In this document: in pieces, positions 17,165 through 26,379 of the stretch
How positions within the stretch are numbered: position 1 is the first letter of the stretch
How the letters are laid out: each line of letters starts with the position of its first letter
NCBI GenBank assembly: GCA_964608495.1
Contig: CAZSOQ010000004.1
Coordinates: forward strand, 1-48,161
From: JAKORR01 sp964608495
GTDB lineage: Bacteria; Armatimonadota; Zipacnadia; Zipacnadales; FEN-943
Direction: 5' to 3'
Length of the DNA stretch: 48,161 nt
The notes under the pieces: model-generated
What the model saw: the letters and a program-made list of their open reading frames with translations, nothing else
What the model was told of the DNA's origin: nothing
The model's database searches: none
Position numbers and translations under genes: made by a program

Positions 17165-19441
17165 CTAGGACCCTAGTTGCCCACCGCCGAGAGACTCGTG
17201 CACCTTCTCGGTCTCGTGACTCTCTCGCTTGCTCACAATGAAGGCGACTGCCACGCAGGCCGCCAGGACGATGCCGGCGACGGGCAGCCATGCCGACTGC
17301 TCGGCCCTGACCACCAGTGGAACGACGAGGAGGCCGACAAGGTTCATGACCTTGATCAGCGGATTGAGCGCAGGACCGGCGGTGTCCTTGAGGGGGTCAC
17401 CCACCGTGTCGCCCACGATGCCAGCATTGTGGGCCTCAGAGCCCTTGCCGCCATATAGGCCGTCCTCGATCAGCTTCTTGCCGTTGTCATAGGCGCCGCC
17501 AGCGTCGCACATGAAGACGGCCAGAAGCTGGCCCGAGACGATGATCCCTGCGAGATAGCCGCCCAGACCCGGCCACTTGAACCAGGCGCCAACGATGATC
17601 GGAGCGAGGATCGCCAGCAGGCCTGGAGCCGCGAGCTCACGCAGGGCCGACGCGGTGCAGATGTCAACCACGCGGGCGGAATCGGGCTCGGCCTTGCCCT
17701 CCATCAGGCCAGGGATCTCGTGGAACTGACGCCGCACTTCGTTGATTATGAAGAAGGCGGCGCGCCCCACGGCTCTGATCGTCATGGAGCTGAACAGGAA
17801 GGGCATGGCGCCCCCGATAAGCAGCCCGATGAACACGGCCGGCTCGTTGATGGGAACGCTGAGCCGCTCGAGCGCCTCGGCACTCACAACGTCACTGCCA
17901 GTGGCCGCGCCGCTCTGGGCCAGGGCCACCTTGGACAGGTAGGCGCCGAAGAGCGACACCGCCGCGACGACAGCCGACGCGATGGCGAAGCCCTTGGTCG
18001 CCGCCTTGGTCGTGTTGCCCACGGCATCGAGCATCTCCGTCACAGGCCCGACTTCGTCGGCGACGCCGGCCATCTCGGCGATGCCCTGCGCGTTGTCCGC
18101 CACCGGGCCGAAGGTGTCCATGGAGACCATGACACCCGTGGTCGTCAGCATCCCGAGGCCGGTGAGCGATACGCCGTAGAGGATGGACACCGCGGACTCT
18201 CCCTCGCCACCGAAGACGAGCATCGAGAAGAACATCGCGGCGCAGATCAGCAGTAGGGCCCATACCGTTCCCTCGAAGCCGACGGCAAGCCCCTGCAGGA
18301 TGGTCGTGGCCGGGCCCGTCTGGGTGGCATGGGCGATCCCCTGCACGGGCGGGAACTGGGGTGCGGTGTAGTACTCGGTCAGCTTGTAGATGCCGACCGC
18401 CAGAACCACGCCGCTGGTAGTGGCCCAGAACAGCCGCAGGTCGCCGACGTAGTACTTGGCGAAGATGAAGAAGAGGGCGATCGACGCGACGGACGACCAC
18501 ACGAAGCCCCGGGTGATGCCGGCCATCGGGTGCTCGTCCTCCGACTTCGCGTAGACCAGCGTGATGCCCAGAATGGATGTCAGCACGCCCACACCGCGGA
18601 CGATGAGAGGGAACATGATCCACTTCTTGGCGAGGTCCATGCTCTCGGCGGAGGCCCCCGCGCTGGCGTGAGCCAGGGCCAGGATCATGGAGGCGACGAG
18701 GGTCACCTCGTAGGACTCGAAGATGTCCGCGGCCATTCCCGCGCAGTCGCCCACGTTGTCGCCCACCTGGTCTGCTATGACGGCCGCGTTCCGCGGGTCG
18801 TCCTCAGGGATGCCTGCCTCGACCTTGCCCACCAGGTCCGCGCCAACGTCGGCGGCCTTGGTGTAGATGCCGCCGCCCACCCGCATGAACAGCGCCAGCA
18901 GGCAGCCGCCGAAGCCGAAGCCGAGGAGCACCTCCGTAGCCCGTTCCTTGAAGATCATGAAGATGATGGTCGCCCCGATGAGGCCCATGCCCACCGTGTA
19001 CATGCCGGCTACGCCGCCGGAGCGAAAGGCAACAAAGAGGGCCTCCCGAAGGCTCCGCCGAGCAGCGTTGGCACACCGGACATTGCCCTGCACCGCCAGG
19101 GTCATGCCCATCCACCCGGTGAAGGCTGAAGCGAAGCACCCGAGCAGGAAGGCGAGGCCGCGAGCCAGACCTATGTCCCAGCCGGCCCCCCAGCCGCTCA
19201 GGGTCAGACCGATGAAGAGTATGACCACCAGCCAAGCGATGGTCTTGAACTGGCGATTGAGATAGGCGTAGGCGCCGTCCTGGATCAGCCGCGCCACGCG
19301 CTGCATCTCCTCCGTGCCCTCCTCCATGCGCCTGACCCGGCTGCGCAGGTAGACGCCGTAGACGAGGCCGATCGCGGCCGCCACCAGCACCCCCCACAGT
19401 GCAGCGTCCTCGAAGGGAGTGAGCTGCATACTGGTCTCCAT
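17165..19441 (-). CDS. hppA: membrane-bound proton-translocating pyrophosphatase, K+-independent type
   Basis: This 758-residue protein with about 16 membrane helices couples PPi hydrolysis to H+ pumping. The catalytic segment is present: DVGADLVGKVEAGIPEDDPR and IADQVGDNVGDCAGMAAD, plus the C-terminal CDAGGAYDNGKKLIEDG and HNAGIVGDTVGDPLKDTAGP. The subfamily-diagnostic stretch reads GNTTKAATKGFAIASA. Lys in TTKA and Thr before KG are the pair found in K+-independent enzymes, whereas K+-dependent ones have TTAA-x-GKG. Na+ pumping is therefore unlikely. ATG 19441 has AAGGAGG eight bases upstream. It is 51 bases downstream of uppP and probably the last gene of the rpiB-to-hppA run. UppP and other envelope polymer reactions around it release phosphate or PPi, which gives a metabolic logic, though that link is inference. 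Confidence 0.95.
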   Translation of the reverse strand: METSMQLTPFEDAALWGVLVAAAIGLVYGVYLRSRVRRMEEGTEEMQRVARLIQDGAYAYLNRQFKTIAWLVVILFIGLTLSGWGAGWDIGLARGLAFLLGCFASAFTGWMGMTLAVQGNVRCANAARRSLREALFVAFRSGGVAGMYTVGMGLIGATIIFMIFKERATEVLLGFGFGGCLLALFMRVGGGIYTKAADVGADLVGKVEAGIPEDDPRNAAVIADQVGDNVGDCAGMAADIFESYEVTLVASMILALAHASAGASAESMDLAKKWIMFPLIVRGVGVLTSILGITLVYAKSEDEHPMAGITRGFVWSSVASIALFFIFAKYYVGDLRLFWATTSGVVLAVGIYKLTEYYTAPQFPPVQGIAHATQTGPATTILQGLAVGFEGTVWALLLICAAMFFSMLVFGGEGESAVSILYGVSLTGLGMLTTTGVMVSMDTFGPVADNAQGIAEMAGVADEVGPVTEMLDAVGNTTKAATKGFAIASAVVAAVSLFGAYLSKVALAQSGAATGSDVVSAEALERLSVPINEPAVFIGLLIGGAMPFLFSSMTIRAVGRAAFFIINEVRRQFHEIPGLMEGKAEPDSARVVDICTASALRELAAPGLLAILAPIIVGAWFKWPGLGGYLAGIIVSGQLLAVFMCDAGGAYDNGKKLIEDGLYGGKGSEAHNAGIVGDTVGDPLKDTAGPALNPLIKVMNLVGLLVVPLVVRAEQSAWLPVAGIVLAACVAVAFIVSKRESHETEKVHESLGGGQLGS

Positions 19442-19492
19442 CTTGACTTCCTCCTTGTGTAGCCCGACAGCTCGCGTCGGGCAAGGCATGTG

Positions 19493-20317
19493 TTAGCGAA
19501 GCAACCCTAGAACCAGGGCGCTCAGCGTGAGCATTCCAGCCGCGATGCAGTAGATCCCGAAGCACCAAAGCCGCCCGGTGTGGACCACGCGCACGACAGC
19601 ATGGATCGCGACTAGCCCGCTCACCGCACCTGCCAGAAGCCCGTAGCCCAACATCAGCCACTGGTCGGCCGTGATGTTCGCCTCGAGAAGGTCCAGGCCT
19701 TCCTTCGCGCCTGCCCCAGCAATGACCGGCACCGACAGCAGGAAGGCGAAGCGCGCCGCCCAGTCCCTCTGAAGGCCGGCGAGCAAACCCACGCTGATCG
19801 TGGTGCCCGACCGGGAGATCCCCGGCACGATCGCCACGGCCTGCCCGAAGCCTACCAGCAGGGCCTGGGTCAGGCTCAGCCTGCCGGACGCTCCGTGGTC
19901 GTGGGCCCGAGCGTTTGCCAGGAGCAGCATCAACCCCGTCACGATAAGCCCAGCCGCCACCAAAGCCACGTCATTAAACAGCTTTTCGATGGCGTCCGCA
20001 AGCAGCAGCCCCACAGCCGCGGCAGGTACCGTCCCTAGGAGCAGCAGCCCCACCACGCCCACGTCATCGGGCGGCGGCCACCGGCGACCGCCCACCAGCC
20101 AGCCACCCGTTGCGCTAATCAGTCGCCACCAGTCGCGCCAGTAGTAAACGAGCACGGCGACCAAGGTCCCGAGGTGTACTGCGACCACGAAGGCCAGCCC
20201 CGGCTGCTCCCAGTGCAGCAGAGCCGGCACAATCACCAGATGGCCCGAGCTCGATACGGGGAGGAACTCCGTCAGCCCTTGGACGATGCCGAGCACGATA
20301 GCCTGCAGCGTAGACAC
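19493..20317 (-). CDS. uppP: undecaprenyl-diphosphatase UppP (BacA)
   Basis: This 274-residue polytopic membrane protein recycles the lipid carrier by converting undecaprenyl diphosphate to monophosphate on the outer face of the inner membrane. The signature segments are present: GIVQGLTEFLPVSSSGHLVI near the N-terminus, and VPGISRSGTTISVGLLAGL with the catalytic Ser/Arg region. Start GTG 20317 shares one base with the stop codon of the AI-2E-type gene (TAGTG), and AGGAG lies about nine bases upstream, so translation is probably coupled. It follows WecA- and WecB-like genes that use the same lipid carrier. Confidence 0.95.
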   Translation of the reverse strand: MSTLQAIVLGIVQGLTEFLPVSSSGHLVIVPALLHWEQPGLAFVVAVHLGTLVAVLVYYWRDWWRLISATGGWLVGGRRWPPPDDVGVVGLLLLGTVPAAAVGLLLADAIEKLFNDVALVAAGLIVTGLMLLLANARAHDHGASGRLSLTQALLVGFGQAVAIVPGISRSGTTISVGLLAGLQRDWAARFAFLLSVPVIAGAGAKEGLDLLEANITADQWLMLGYGLLAGAVSGLVAIHAVVRVVHTGRLWCFGIYCIAAGMLTLSALVLGLLR

Positions 20318-21432
20318 TACTCTCGGTCTCCTGTCTGGTCGCCGGCCGTGCGCAGGTTCGCCACGACCACCCGCAGAACAGCGGCGGCGGGCACAGCGAT
20401 GAACATGCCAAGGAGCCCGAGAAACTCGGCGCCCACGAGGATTGCGACGATCACCGCGACTGGATGGAGACGGGCCCCGGCGCTGAGCACCTTGGGCATG
20501 ATCACCTTGTTCTGCAGGGCGTTGATGCCTGCGTAGGCGATGAGCACTATCAGAGCGGTCCTCAGCCCCTGCTGCGCCAAGCACACGCCCACGATCGGCA
20601 CTCCGGCGATGACCGGGCCCAGCGTCGGCACAGCCCACCCGAGTCCTGCCAGCACGCCAAGCGTCAGGTACACCCGCACTCCGGCGAGGTACAGGACCAG
20701 TGATGTGCTAAGGGCCATGCCGAAGCACAGCACTACCTGCGCCCGCACATAGCTGTGCATCAGGGCGTTCATCTCGGCGCCCATGGCCCGCACGCGCTCG
20801 CGCCTGCTCGCGGGCAGGTTCGCCACGAACTGCTCCGCCAGCGCCGCCCCATCGGTCACGAAGTAGAAAGCAAGAACGGGCACGAGGAACAGCTCAACTA
20901 CGTACCAGCCGCGCAGAACCAACCCCCTGAAGACGTCCACTTGTCCCGCGAACAGCGAGGTGACGTAGTCCACCATCCGCCCCTGGATCAGGGCCAGCGT
21001 GTCAGGCGGCAGATACCTGGCCCAAGCATGGGCCGAGCGATCCATCTGTTCGGGCAGTCCCATCAACCACTGTCGGGCCAGCACTCCCAGGCGGCCCATC
21101 TCGCTGACAAGCGGCCCCGCGATCAGCACTACCACAACCACGAGGCCGACGACGAAGCCCACGATCACGATCAGGGCGCTCACTGCTCGCCTCGTCCGCG
21201 GCTTGAGGAACCCGAGCGGGCGCTCCAGGGCCCTCACCACGGGCCAGACGATGTAGGCCAGGGCCACCGCGAGCAGCAGAGTGACAAGAACGTCAGCCAG
21301 GCGGCCCACGGCCCCAGCGACTACCGCCGAGCCCCGGAAGACCACCCAGGCCATAGCCGCCACTATCGCGGCTGCCAGGGCGATCCGGCCGGGCGTCCAG
21401 AATCCGGGAGCTGGGTCAGTGTCCTGCCTCAC
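20317..21432 (-). CDS. AI-2E (PerM/TqsA) family transporter
   Basis: This protein of about 371 residues has six to eight membrane helices, a central soluble stretch (about 115-180) and the family's C-terminal signatures LAGLGWAVPTLGPVIAGVPI and GINALQNKVIMPKVL. Members include AI-2 exporters, Na+/H+ antiporters and proteins of unknown substrate, so the transported species cannot be assigned. GTG 21432 lies inside the 3' end of the epimerase gene, a 17-base overlap, with AGAGGA upstream. The stop overlaps the uppP start by one base. Its place between lipid-carrier genes hints at an envelope role. Confidence 0.87.
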   Translation of the reverse strand: MRQDTDPAPGFWTPGRIALAAAIVAAMAWVVFRGSAVVAGAVGRLADVLVTLLLAVALAYIVWPVVRALERPLGFLKPRTRRAVSALIVIVGFVVGLVVVVVLIAGPLVSEMGRLGVLARQWLMGLPEQMDRSAHAWARYLPPDTLALIQGRMVDYVTSLFAGQVDVFRGLVLRGWYVVELFLVPVLAFYFVTDGAALAEQFVANLPASRRERVRAMGAEMNALMHSYVRAQVVLCFGMALSTSLVLYLAGVRVYLTLGVLAGLGWAVPTLGPVIAGVPIVGVCLAQQGLRTALIVLIAYAGINALQNKVIMPKVLSAGARLHPVAVIVAILVGAEFLGLLGMFIAVPAAAVLRVVVANLRTAGDQTGDRE

Positions 21433-22597
21433 GGTCCCCGTCCTCTGTGGGAAGTGCGAAGGGTTCGGGCGGCTGGTCCCGCAGGCCGAAGTGGAACTCG
21501 AGAGCGTCCACGATGCGATCGGCGGCCCTACCGTCGCCATAGGGGTTGCGGACCGCTGCCATCGAGTGGTAGGCCCGCGGGTCGGACAGCAGGCGCGTGG
21601 CCTGGGCCACGATACGCTCCTCGTCGGCGCCCACCAACAGAGCCGAGCCCGCCTCCACGCCCTCCGGCCGTTCGGTAGTCTCGCGAGCCACGAGCACCGG
21701 TATGCCCAGCGATGGCGCTTCTTCCTGGATGCCTCCGCTGTCCGTGATGATAAGATCAGCGCGGCGCAGGAGGGGCACGAACAGCCCATAGGCAGGTGGC
21801 TCGATGATGTGCACCCGTTCTGCGCCGCCGAGGATCGCATGGACGGTCTCGCGCACGGTCGGGTTGGGGTGGACCGGGAAGACCAGGAGCAGGTCCTCGA
21901 AGGCGTCGTGGATCCGCCGCAAGGCCTGGCAGATGGAGGCCATGGGCACACCCCAGTTCTCGCGCCGGTGAGCAGTCACCAGCAGCACCCTCCCCTGCCA
22001 CTCCTCGACCCACGCCAGCTCACTGCCTGCCAGGCTCGGCCTGCGGTTGAGCGCGATCTGCAGGGCGTCAGCCACTGTGTTGCCGGTAACGAAGATCCCT
22101 TCGGGCGGGACGCGCTCCGCAAGCAGGTTCTCCCGCGCTTGGGGCGTGGCCGCGAAGTGCAGGTCGGCGATCCCATCGGTGAGGCGACGGTTCATCTCTT
22201 CCGGGAAGGGCTGCGTCTTGTCGCGGGTGCGCAGTCCGGCCTCGACATGCCCAACCGCCACCCGCTGGTAGAAGGCCGCCAGGGCCCCGGCCAGGACCGT
22301 AGTCGTGTCGCCCTGGACGAGGACGACGTCGGGGCAGCTTTCCTGCAGTACGGGCTCGAGGGAGAAGAGAATCCTGCTCGTCAAGCCGCCCAGGCTCTGG
22401 CCGGGCTTCATGACGTCCAGGTCCACGTCCACGGGAATGTCGAAGACCGCCACCATCTGAGCCACCAGGTCCCGGTGCTGGCCCGAGGATATGACCTGGA
22501 CGGAGAATCTGTCCGCCCGCCGCCGCAAGGCCTCGTACACGGGGGCGAGTTTTATCACCTCCGGGCGAGTCCCAAAGACGAGGGTCGCTTTGACCAT
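21416..22597 (-). CDS. wecB: UDP-N-acetylglucosamine 2-epimerase (non-hydrolysing)
   Basis: This 393-residue GT-B-fold enzyme interconverts UDP-GlcNAc and UDP-ManNAc. Signatures: VFGTRPEVIKLAPV at the N-terminus, SSGQHRDLVAQM, VQGDTTTVLAGALAAF, GHVEAGLRTRDKTQPFPEEMNRRLTD (split across the active site), VTAHRRENWG, TDSGGIQEEAPSLG and RETTERPEGVEAG. The His, Glu and Asp residues known to matter in this family are all within these blocks. ATG 22597 has GGAGG ten bases upstream and starts four bases after the WecA-like stop. The product would feed ManNAc-containing surface polymer synthesis. Confidence 0.95.
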   Translation of the reverse strand: MVKATLVFGTRPEVIKLAPVYEALRRRADRFSVQVISSGQHRDLVAQMVAVFDIPVDVDLDVMKPGQSLGGLTSRILFSLEPVLQESCPDVVLVQGDTTTVLAGALAAFYQRVAVGHVEAGLRTRDKTQPFPEEMNRRLTDGIADLHFAATPQARENLLAERVPPEGIFVTGNTVADALQIALNRRPSLAGSELAWVEEWQGRVLLVTAHRRENWGVPMASICQALRRIHDAFEDLLLVFPVHPNPTVRETVHAILGGAERVHIIEPPAYGLFVPLLRRADLIITDSGGIQEEAPSLGIPVLVARETTERPEGVEAGSALLVGADEERIVAQATRLLSDPRAYHSMAAVRNPYGDGRAADRIVDALEFHFGLRDQPPEPFALPTEDGDREAGH

Positions 22598-22601
22598 CAG
22601 G

Positions 22602-23564
22602 CTAAAGCCTCCAGATGAACAGAGCCGCGACGCAGAGTACAGCCGTCACGCCGTACAGCACCAGGACAGCCTGCAGCGCTGTAAGCCCGCGGCCGAGTAG
22701 GCGGTGATGCACGTGGGTCCGGTCCCCCGCGTGCAGCGCCTGACCGCGACGCCACCGGCCCCACATCGTGGATACGACGTCATACAGGGGCAACCCACCG
22801 ATCAGCAAGGGAGCCGCCAGCGCCCCAGCCGCGGTGGTCTTGAAGGCGCCGATGGCGGCCAGGCACGCCAACACGAAGCCCAGCGCCATGGCCCCCACGT
22901 CGCCCATGAAGACACTCGCGGGGGTGAAGTTGTACCGGAGAAAGCCCAGCGCTGCTCCACACAGCGCGGCCGCGATGCAGCCCACGTCAGTCATGCCGGC
23001 CAGGTAGGCCATACACGCCAAAGTCGCAGCCGCTATGGCTGAGACCCCCGCCGCCAGGCCGTCAATCCCGTCCAGCCAGTTGACCGCGTTAGTCAGCAGG
23101 ACCAGCCAGACCACCGTCGCCGGTAGCGATAGCCACCCCAGAGCCACGTAGCTGGCCCCGAACCAGGGGACGACGAGGTTGGTGACCCCCTCGATGCGCA
23201 CGCCAAGGCTCCAGGCGATGCCAGCGGCGACGGCCTGCCCCGCCAGGCGCTGCAGCGCAGGCAGACCCCAGATATCGTCAATCAACGTCAGGGGTATGAG
23301 GAGCCCCAGCCCGGCGGCCAGGCCCGCTATCGGACCACTCACGGACGTATCGGACAGGAAGAGCCCGAAGAAAAGCGCCACGCTGATGGCCCAGCCCGCG
23401 CCGACCGGTGTCGGCGCGTGGTGGTGGTGGCGGCCTCGGGGCATGTCAACGATGCCGAGCCGCCGCATCAGCCAGCGCGCGACAGGCGTCAGGACGAGGG
23501 CGACGGCCAGCGCACCCGCGGCTGCCAGGAGGATGCGCTCCACTGCGTTGGGGTAGCCGTTCAT
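22602..23564 (-). CDS. undecaprenyl-phosphate GlcNAc-1-phosphate transferase (WecA/TagO/MraY family)
   Basis: This 320-residue integral membrane protein transfers a sugar 1-phosphate from a UDP-sugar to undecaprenyl phosphate, starting surface polysaccharide assembly. Signatures: PTPVGAGWAI, the Mg2+-binding LIDDIWGLPALQ, NAVNWLDGIDGLAAG, VFMGDVGAMALG (GD-x-G) and the C-terminal GDRTHVHHRLL (HxHH) typical of WecA/TagO rather than MraY. A His-rich RHHHHAP follows the first cytoplasmic loop. The start overlaps the dCMP deaminase stop by four bases (ATGA). The next gene, WecB, uses a related nucleotide sugar, supporting a polysaccharide pathway. Confidence 0.92.
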   Translation of the reverse strand: MNGYPNAVERILLAAAGALAVALVLTPVARWLMRRLGIVDMPRGRHHHHAPTPVGAGWAISVALFFGLFLSDTSVSGPIAGLAAGLGLLIPLTLIDDIWGLPALQRLAGQAVAAGIAWSLGVRIEGVTNLVVPWFGASYVALGWLSLPATVVWLVLLTNAVNWLDGIDGLAAGVSAIAAATLACMAYLAGMTDVGCIAAALCGAALGFLRYNFTPASVFMGDVGAMALGFVLACLAAIGAFKTTAAGALAAPLLIGGLPLYDVVSTMWGRWRRGQALHAGDRTHVHHRLLGRGLTALQAVLVLYGVTAVLCVAALFIWRL

Positions 23565-24061
23565 TCACGCTCTTCCCGCGGGATCCACCGTGCCAACTCC
23601 ACGCCCGCCTCCGCCAGCAGCTCCGTAGCGAACTCGTCGGGATAGTCGCCAGCATACACGATCCGCCTAACGTTGGCATTGATCAGGATCTTGGCGCAGG
23701 TGACGCAGGGCTGGGTCGTGCAGTAGAGGGTGACGTCGGCCAGGGCCACGCCATGCACAGCGGCCTGGATCACCGCATTCTGCTCGGCGTGCACCGCCCG
23801 GCACAGCTCCTGCCGCTGCCCGCTGGGGATCCCCAGTCGCTCCCGGTAGCACCCGCCGAGCTCGTCGCAGTGCCTAAGGCCCTGCGGAGGACCGTTGTAG
23901 CCCGTGGCCAGGATCCGGCGCTCCGACACGAGCAGTGCGCCGACCCGGCGCCGCAGGCATGTGGAGCGCTTCGCCACGACGTAGGCGATCTCCATGAAGT
24001 AGTCGTCCCAGGCGGGCCGACCGTCACCTTTGCCTTCTGCCACCGGGCCGCCTCCCGTCAC
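23561..24061 (-). CDS. dCMP deaminase (ComEB-like cytidine deaminase fold)
   Basis: This 166-residue enzyme has the zinc signature CRAVHAEQNAVIQAA (HAE) and TTQPCVTCAKILINANV (PCxxC), with WDDYFMEIAYVVAKRS and ATGYNGPPQG forming the nucleotide pocket typical of dCMP deaminases. It converts dCMP to dUMP for dTTP synthesis. GTG 24061 overlaps the rpiB stop by four bases (GTGA); GTG 24043 behind GGGAGG is another possible start. The rpiB, dCMP deaminase, WecA order recalls the stretch before the ATP synthase genes in several Firmicutes. Confidence 0.92.
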   Translation of the reverse strand: MTGGGPVAEGKGDGRPAWDDYFMEIAYVVAKRSTCLRRRVGALLVSERRILATGYNGPPQGLRHCDELGGCYRERLGIPSGQRQELCRAVHAEQNAVIQAAVHGVALADVTLYCTTQPCVTCAKILINANVRRIVYAGDYPDEFATELLAEAGVELARWIPREERE

Positions 24062-24525
24062 TGAGGCCCTTTACCCCGCAGAGCGCGCGCTTCCAGTTGC
24101 CGCACCTGAGCGCGGCGCCTCTCGTGGCGCTCCTCGTCGGCTGGGGTGGACGTCAGGAAGGCCCTCACGATCTCCTGAGCCATTCCTGGGCCCACCACCC
24201 GGGCGCCGAGGGTCAGGACATTGGCCGCGTTGTGCTCCCGGGCCATGCGTGCGGTGTAGGGATCGGAGGCGTGGGCCGCGTACACGCCGGGCACCTTGTT
24301 CGCCGAGATGGCCATCCCTACACCCGTCCCGCAGACCAGGACGCCCACGTCCGCCGCGCCCCGCGCAACAGCCTGAGCAACTGGCTCAGCATACCTGCAG
24401 TAGTCCACCGAAGCGGTATCGAAGGTGCCCATGTCCGCCACGTCAAGGTCCATCGCGGCCAGCACCTCGGCAACGGCCTCGCGAAGCGGCAGGCCAGCAT
24501 GGTCGCACCCGAAGGCTACTCGCAT
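24058..24525 (-). CDS. rpiB: ribose 5-phosphate isomerase B
   Basis: This 155-residue protein of the RpiB/LacAB family interconverts ribose 5-phosphate and ribulose 5-phosphate. FGCDHAGLPLRE (Asp and His of the phosphate and ring-opening site), VLVCGTGVGMAISANK with the catalytic Cys, and REHNAANVLTLGARV with the C-terminal active-site His are all intact. ATG 24525 is preceded by GGAGGGAG, which rules out the longer frame that begins at 24546. It lies 83 bases after the kinase gene and overlaps dCMP deaminase by four bases. Confidence 0.95.
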   Translation of the reverse strand: MRVAFGCDHAGLPLREAVAEVLAAMDLDVADMGTFDTASVDYCRYAEPVAQAVARGAADVGVLVCGTGVGMAISANKVPGVYAAHASDPYTARMAREHNAANVLTLGARVVGPGMAQEIVRAFLTSTPADEERHERRRAQVRQLEARALRGKGPQ

Positions 24526-24608
24526 GGGATCGCTCCCTCCACACAAACAGCGCCCCCTACTGTGAGGAGGCGCAGCAACACGCTCCGGACGGCATCACGC
24601 GTGGCGTC

Positions 24609-26312
24609 CTACACGCTGTGTTCCTCGCGCTGAGCCGGTTGCTTCTTGGGCAGGCGCACGGAGAACCTGGAGCCCTTGCCCGCTTCCGACCAGTCTAGCC
24701 AGACATCGCCACCGTGGGCCCGCGCCAGGTGACGCACCAGGTACAGCCCGATCCCTGTGCCCTTGATTGCCTTGCGGCTCTCGTCTTCCACCATCTGGAA
24801 GCGCTCGAAAATCTTCTCTCGATGCTCCTCGGGCACGCCAAGCCCCTGGTCGGTGATGTCCACGCGCACGTGCTCGCCCTCGTCCGTTGCCGACACCCGT
24901 ACCTCTCCGCCCTCGGGTGAGTACTTGACCGCATTTCCGACGAGGTTGTCCAGAATCTGCGTCACCTTGTCGGCGTCCGCCTCGATGATGGCGAAGTCGG
25001 CCGGCACGGCGTTCACCAGTCGATGACGCTCCGTGTACGCCTGCTGAGCCTGGCACACCGCGTCCGCGATCTCGTGCAGACTCACGTGCGTGATGTACAT
25101 CTCCAAGGCACGACCAGACTCGATCCGCGAAACGTTCAGCAGATCGTTGATCAGCCTCGTGAGACGGTCGCACTCCTGATCAATGATCTCGTAGAACTCC
25201 CGCCGGGTCTCGTCGTCGTACATGCCGTCCGTGTCATCCAGCAGCGTGGAGATGAACCCCTTGATGGAGGTCAGCGGCGTGCGCAACTCGTGGGACACCG
25301 TGCTAACGAAGGCCGTCTTCATACGCTCGAGCTGACGGATCTCCGTGATGTCGTAGACTATCGCCACCACGTTCTGCAACTGCCCGCCCTCGTCGAACAT
25401 CAGGCTGGTCTCAGCCCGGTACATGCGCTTGCCGTCCTCAAAGGCGAGCTCTCGAGTGACGGCCTGGCGCTCGCGGAAGGCCTCCTCGAAGACCTGACGG
25501 AGCTCCTGGTGGCTCACAACCTGCGGCATGGCCTTGCCCACGCAGACGTCGCCTTCCCTGTGCCCCAGGAGCTGACACGCCGCCGGGTTCATCAGTCGGA
25601 CCGTGCCGTCCGTTCCCACGACGATGAGACCCGCTCTGATGCTCTCCAGCGTCTCCTCGAGCTGATCCCGCTCCTCCTGGAGCTGGATGTAGAGCTGGGC
25701 GCTGGAGATGATCGCCGCGGCCTGATCGGCCATGTGCTGGAGAAGACGCAGATCATCGTCGCTGAACTGCTCGTCCCACCGCTTGTTGAAGACCTCAAGC
25801 ACCCCGATGATGCGCTCTTCGACGATCTGCTCTTCCTCGTCCCGTCGCTTGATGGTGAGAGGCACAGCGATCCCGTTGCGCACGCGGAGCAGAGCAATGA
25901 ATTCCTGATCCGCCCGGGCATCGTTCAAGGCGTCGTTGTAAACTGCCGCCTCGCCCGTGCGGAACACCATGCCGGCAATGCCGGTGTCCACCGGCACACT
26001 CAGGCTGGTCAGCAGATCCTCCGGCACGCCCAGCGCAGGGGGGAGCGGCGCGAAATCCCCCGTGTCCGCCTGGTACAGCAGAACCAACACCTTCTCCGCC
26101 TGCACGATCATCGCCACGTTGTTGATGAGGCGTGCAAGGGTCTGGCGCAGCTCCGGCCTGGTGACCACGACGGCTGGCACTTCCGCGATCGTGGCTCTCG
26201 CCCGTATCTCTTCCTCAAGGCTGCGGATCCTGCCCTGAAGGTCACTGACCACCAGGCGGTAACGTTCCAGCTCCCTGCGGAGTTGCTCCGGTTCCTCAGG
26301 CGTATGAGACAC
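24609..26312 (-). CDS. GAF-PAS sensor histidine kinase, soluble
   Basis: This 567-residue kinase has no membrane segment. Order: an N-terminal coiled coil (about 7-40), a GAF domain (about 50-205, with the typical VPVDTGIAGMVFRTGEAA), a linking coiled coil (about 205-225), a PAS domain (about 222-330), HisKA with phospho-acceptor His341 in STVSHELRTPLTS, and HATPase_c with N-box DNLVGNAVKYSPEGG, G1 DQGLGVPEE and G2 GTGIGLYLVRHL. It probably senses a cytoplasmic cue. Start GTG 26312 has AGAGGG about 12 bases upstream. It follows the S1-domain gene by 67 bases and likely shares its promoter. No response regulator adjoins it; the OmpR-type one at 16121-16846 is the only one in the window. Confidence 0.92.
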   Translation of the reverse strand: MSHTPEEPEQLRRELERYRLVVSDLQGRIRSLEEEIRARATIAEVPAVVVTRPELRQTLARLINNVAMIVQAEKVLVLLYQADTGDFAPLPPALGVPEDLLTSLSVPVDTGIAGMVFRTGEAAVYNDALNDARADQEFIALLRVRNGIAVPLTIKRRDEEEQIVEERIIGVLEVFNKRWDEQFSDDDLRLLQHMADQAAAIISSAQLYIQLQEERDQLEETLESIRAGLIVVGTDGTVRLMNPAACQLLGHREGDVCVGKAMPQVVSHQELRQVFEEAFRERQAVTRELAFEDGKRMYRAETSLMFDEGGQLQNVVAIVYDITEIRQLERMKTAFVSTVSHELRTPLTSIKGFISTLLDDTDGMYDDETRREFYEIIDQECDRLTRLINDLLNVSRIESGRALEMYITHVSLHEIADAVCQAQQAYTERHRLVNAVPADFAIIEADADKVTQILDNLVGNAVKYSPEGGEVRVSATDEGEHVRVDITDQGLGVPEEHREKIFERFQMVEDESRKAIKGTGIGLYLVRHLARAHGGDVWLDWSEAGKGSRFSVRLPKKQPAQREEHSV

Positions 26313-26379
26313 CGTCAGTCAGCACCCTCTAGCTTGGCTGCTTGCCGGTAGACATGTGGGCTGGCCGGACCGATGCCGG

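Noticed and set aside
21281..22618. Plus-strand open frame of 445 codons opposite wecB
   Set aside because: wecB on the other strand has all family motifs, and the plus-strand translation is compositional shadow.
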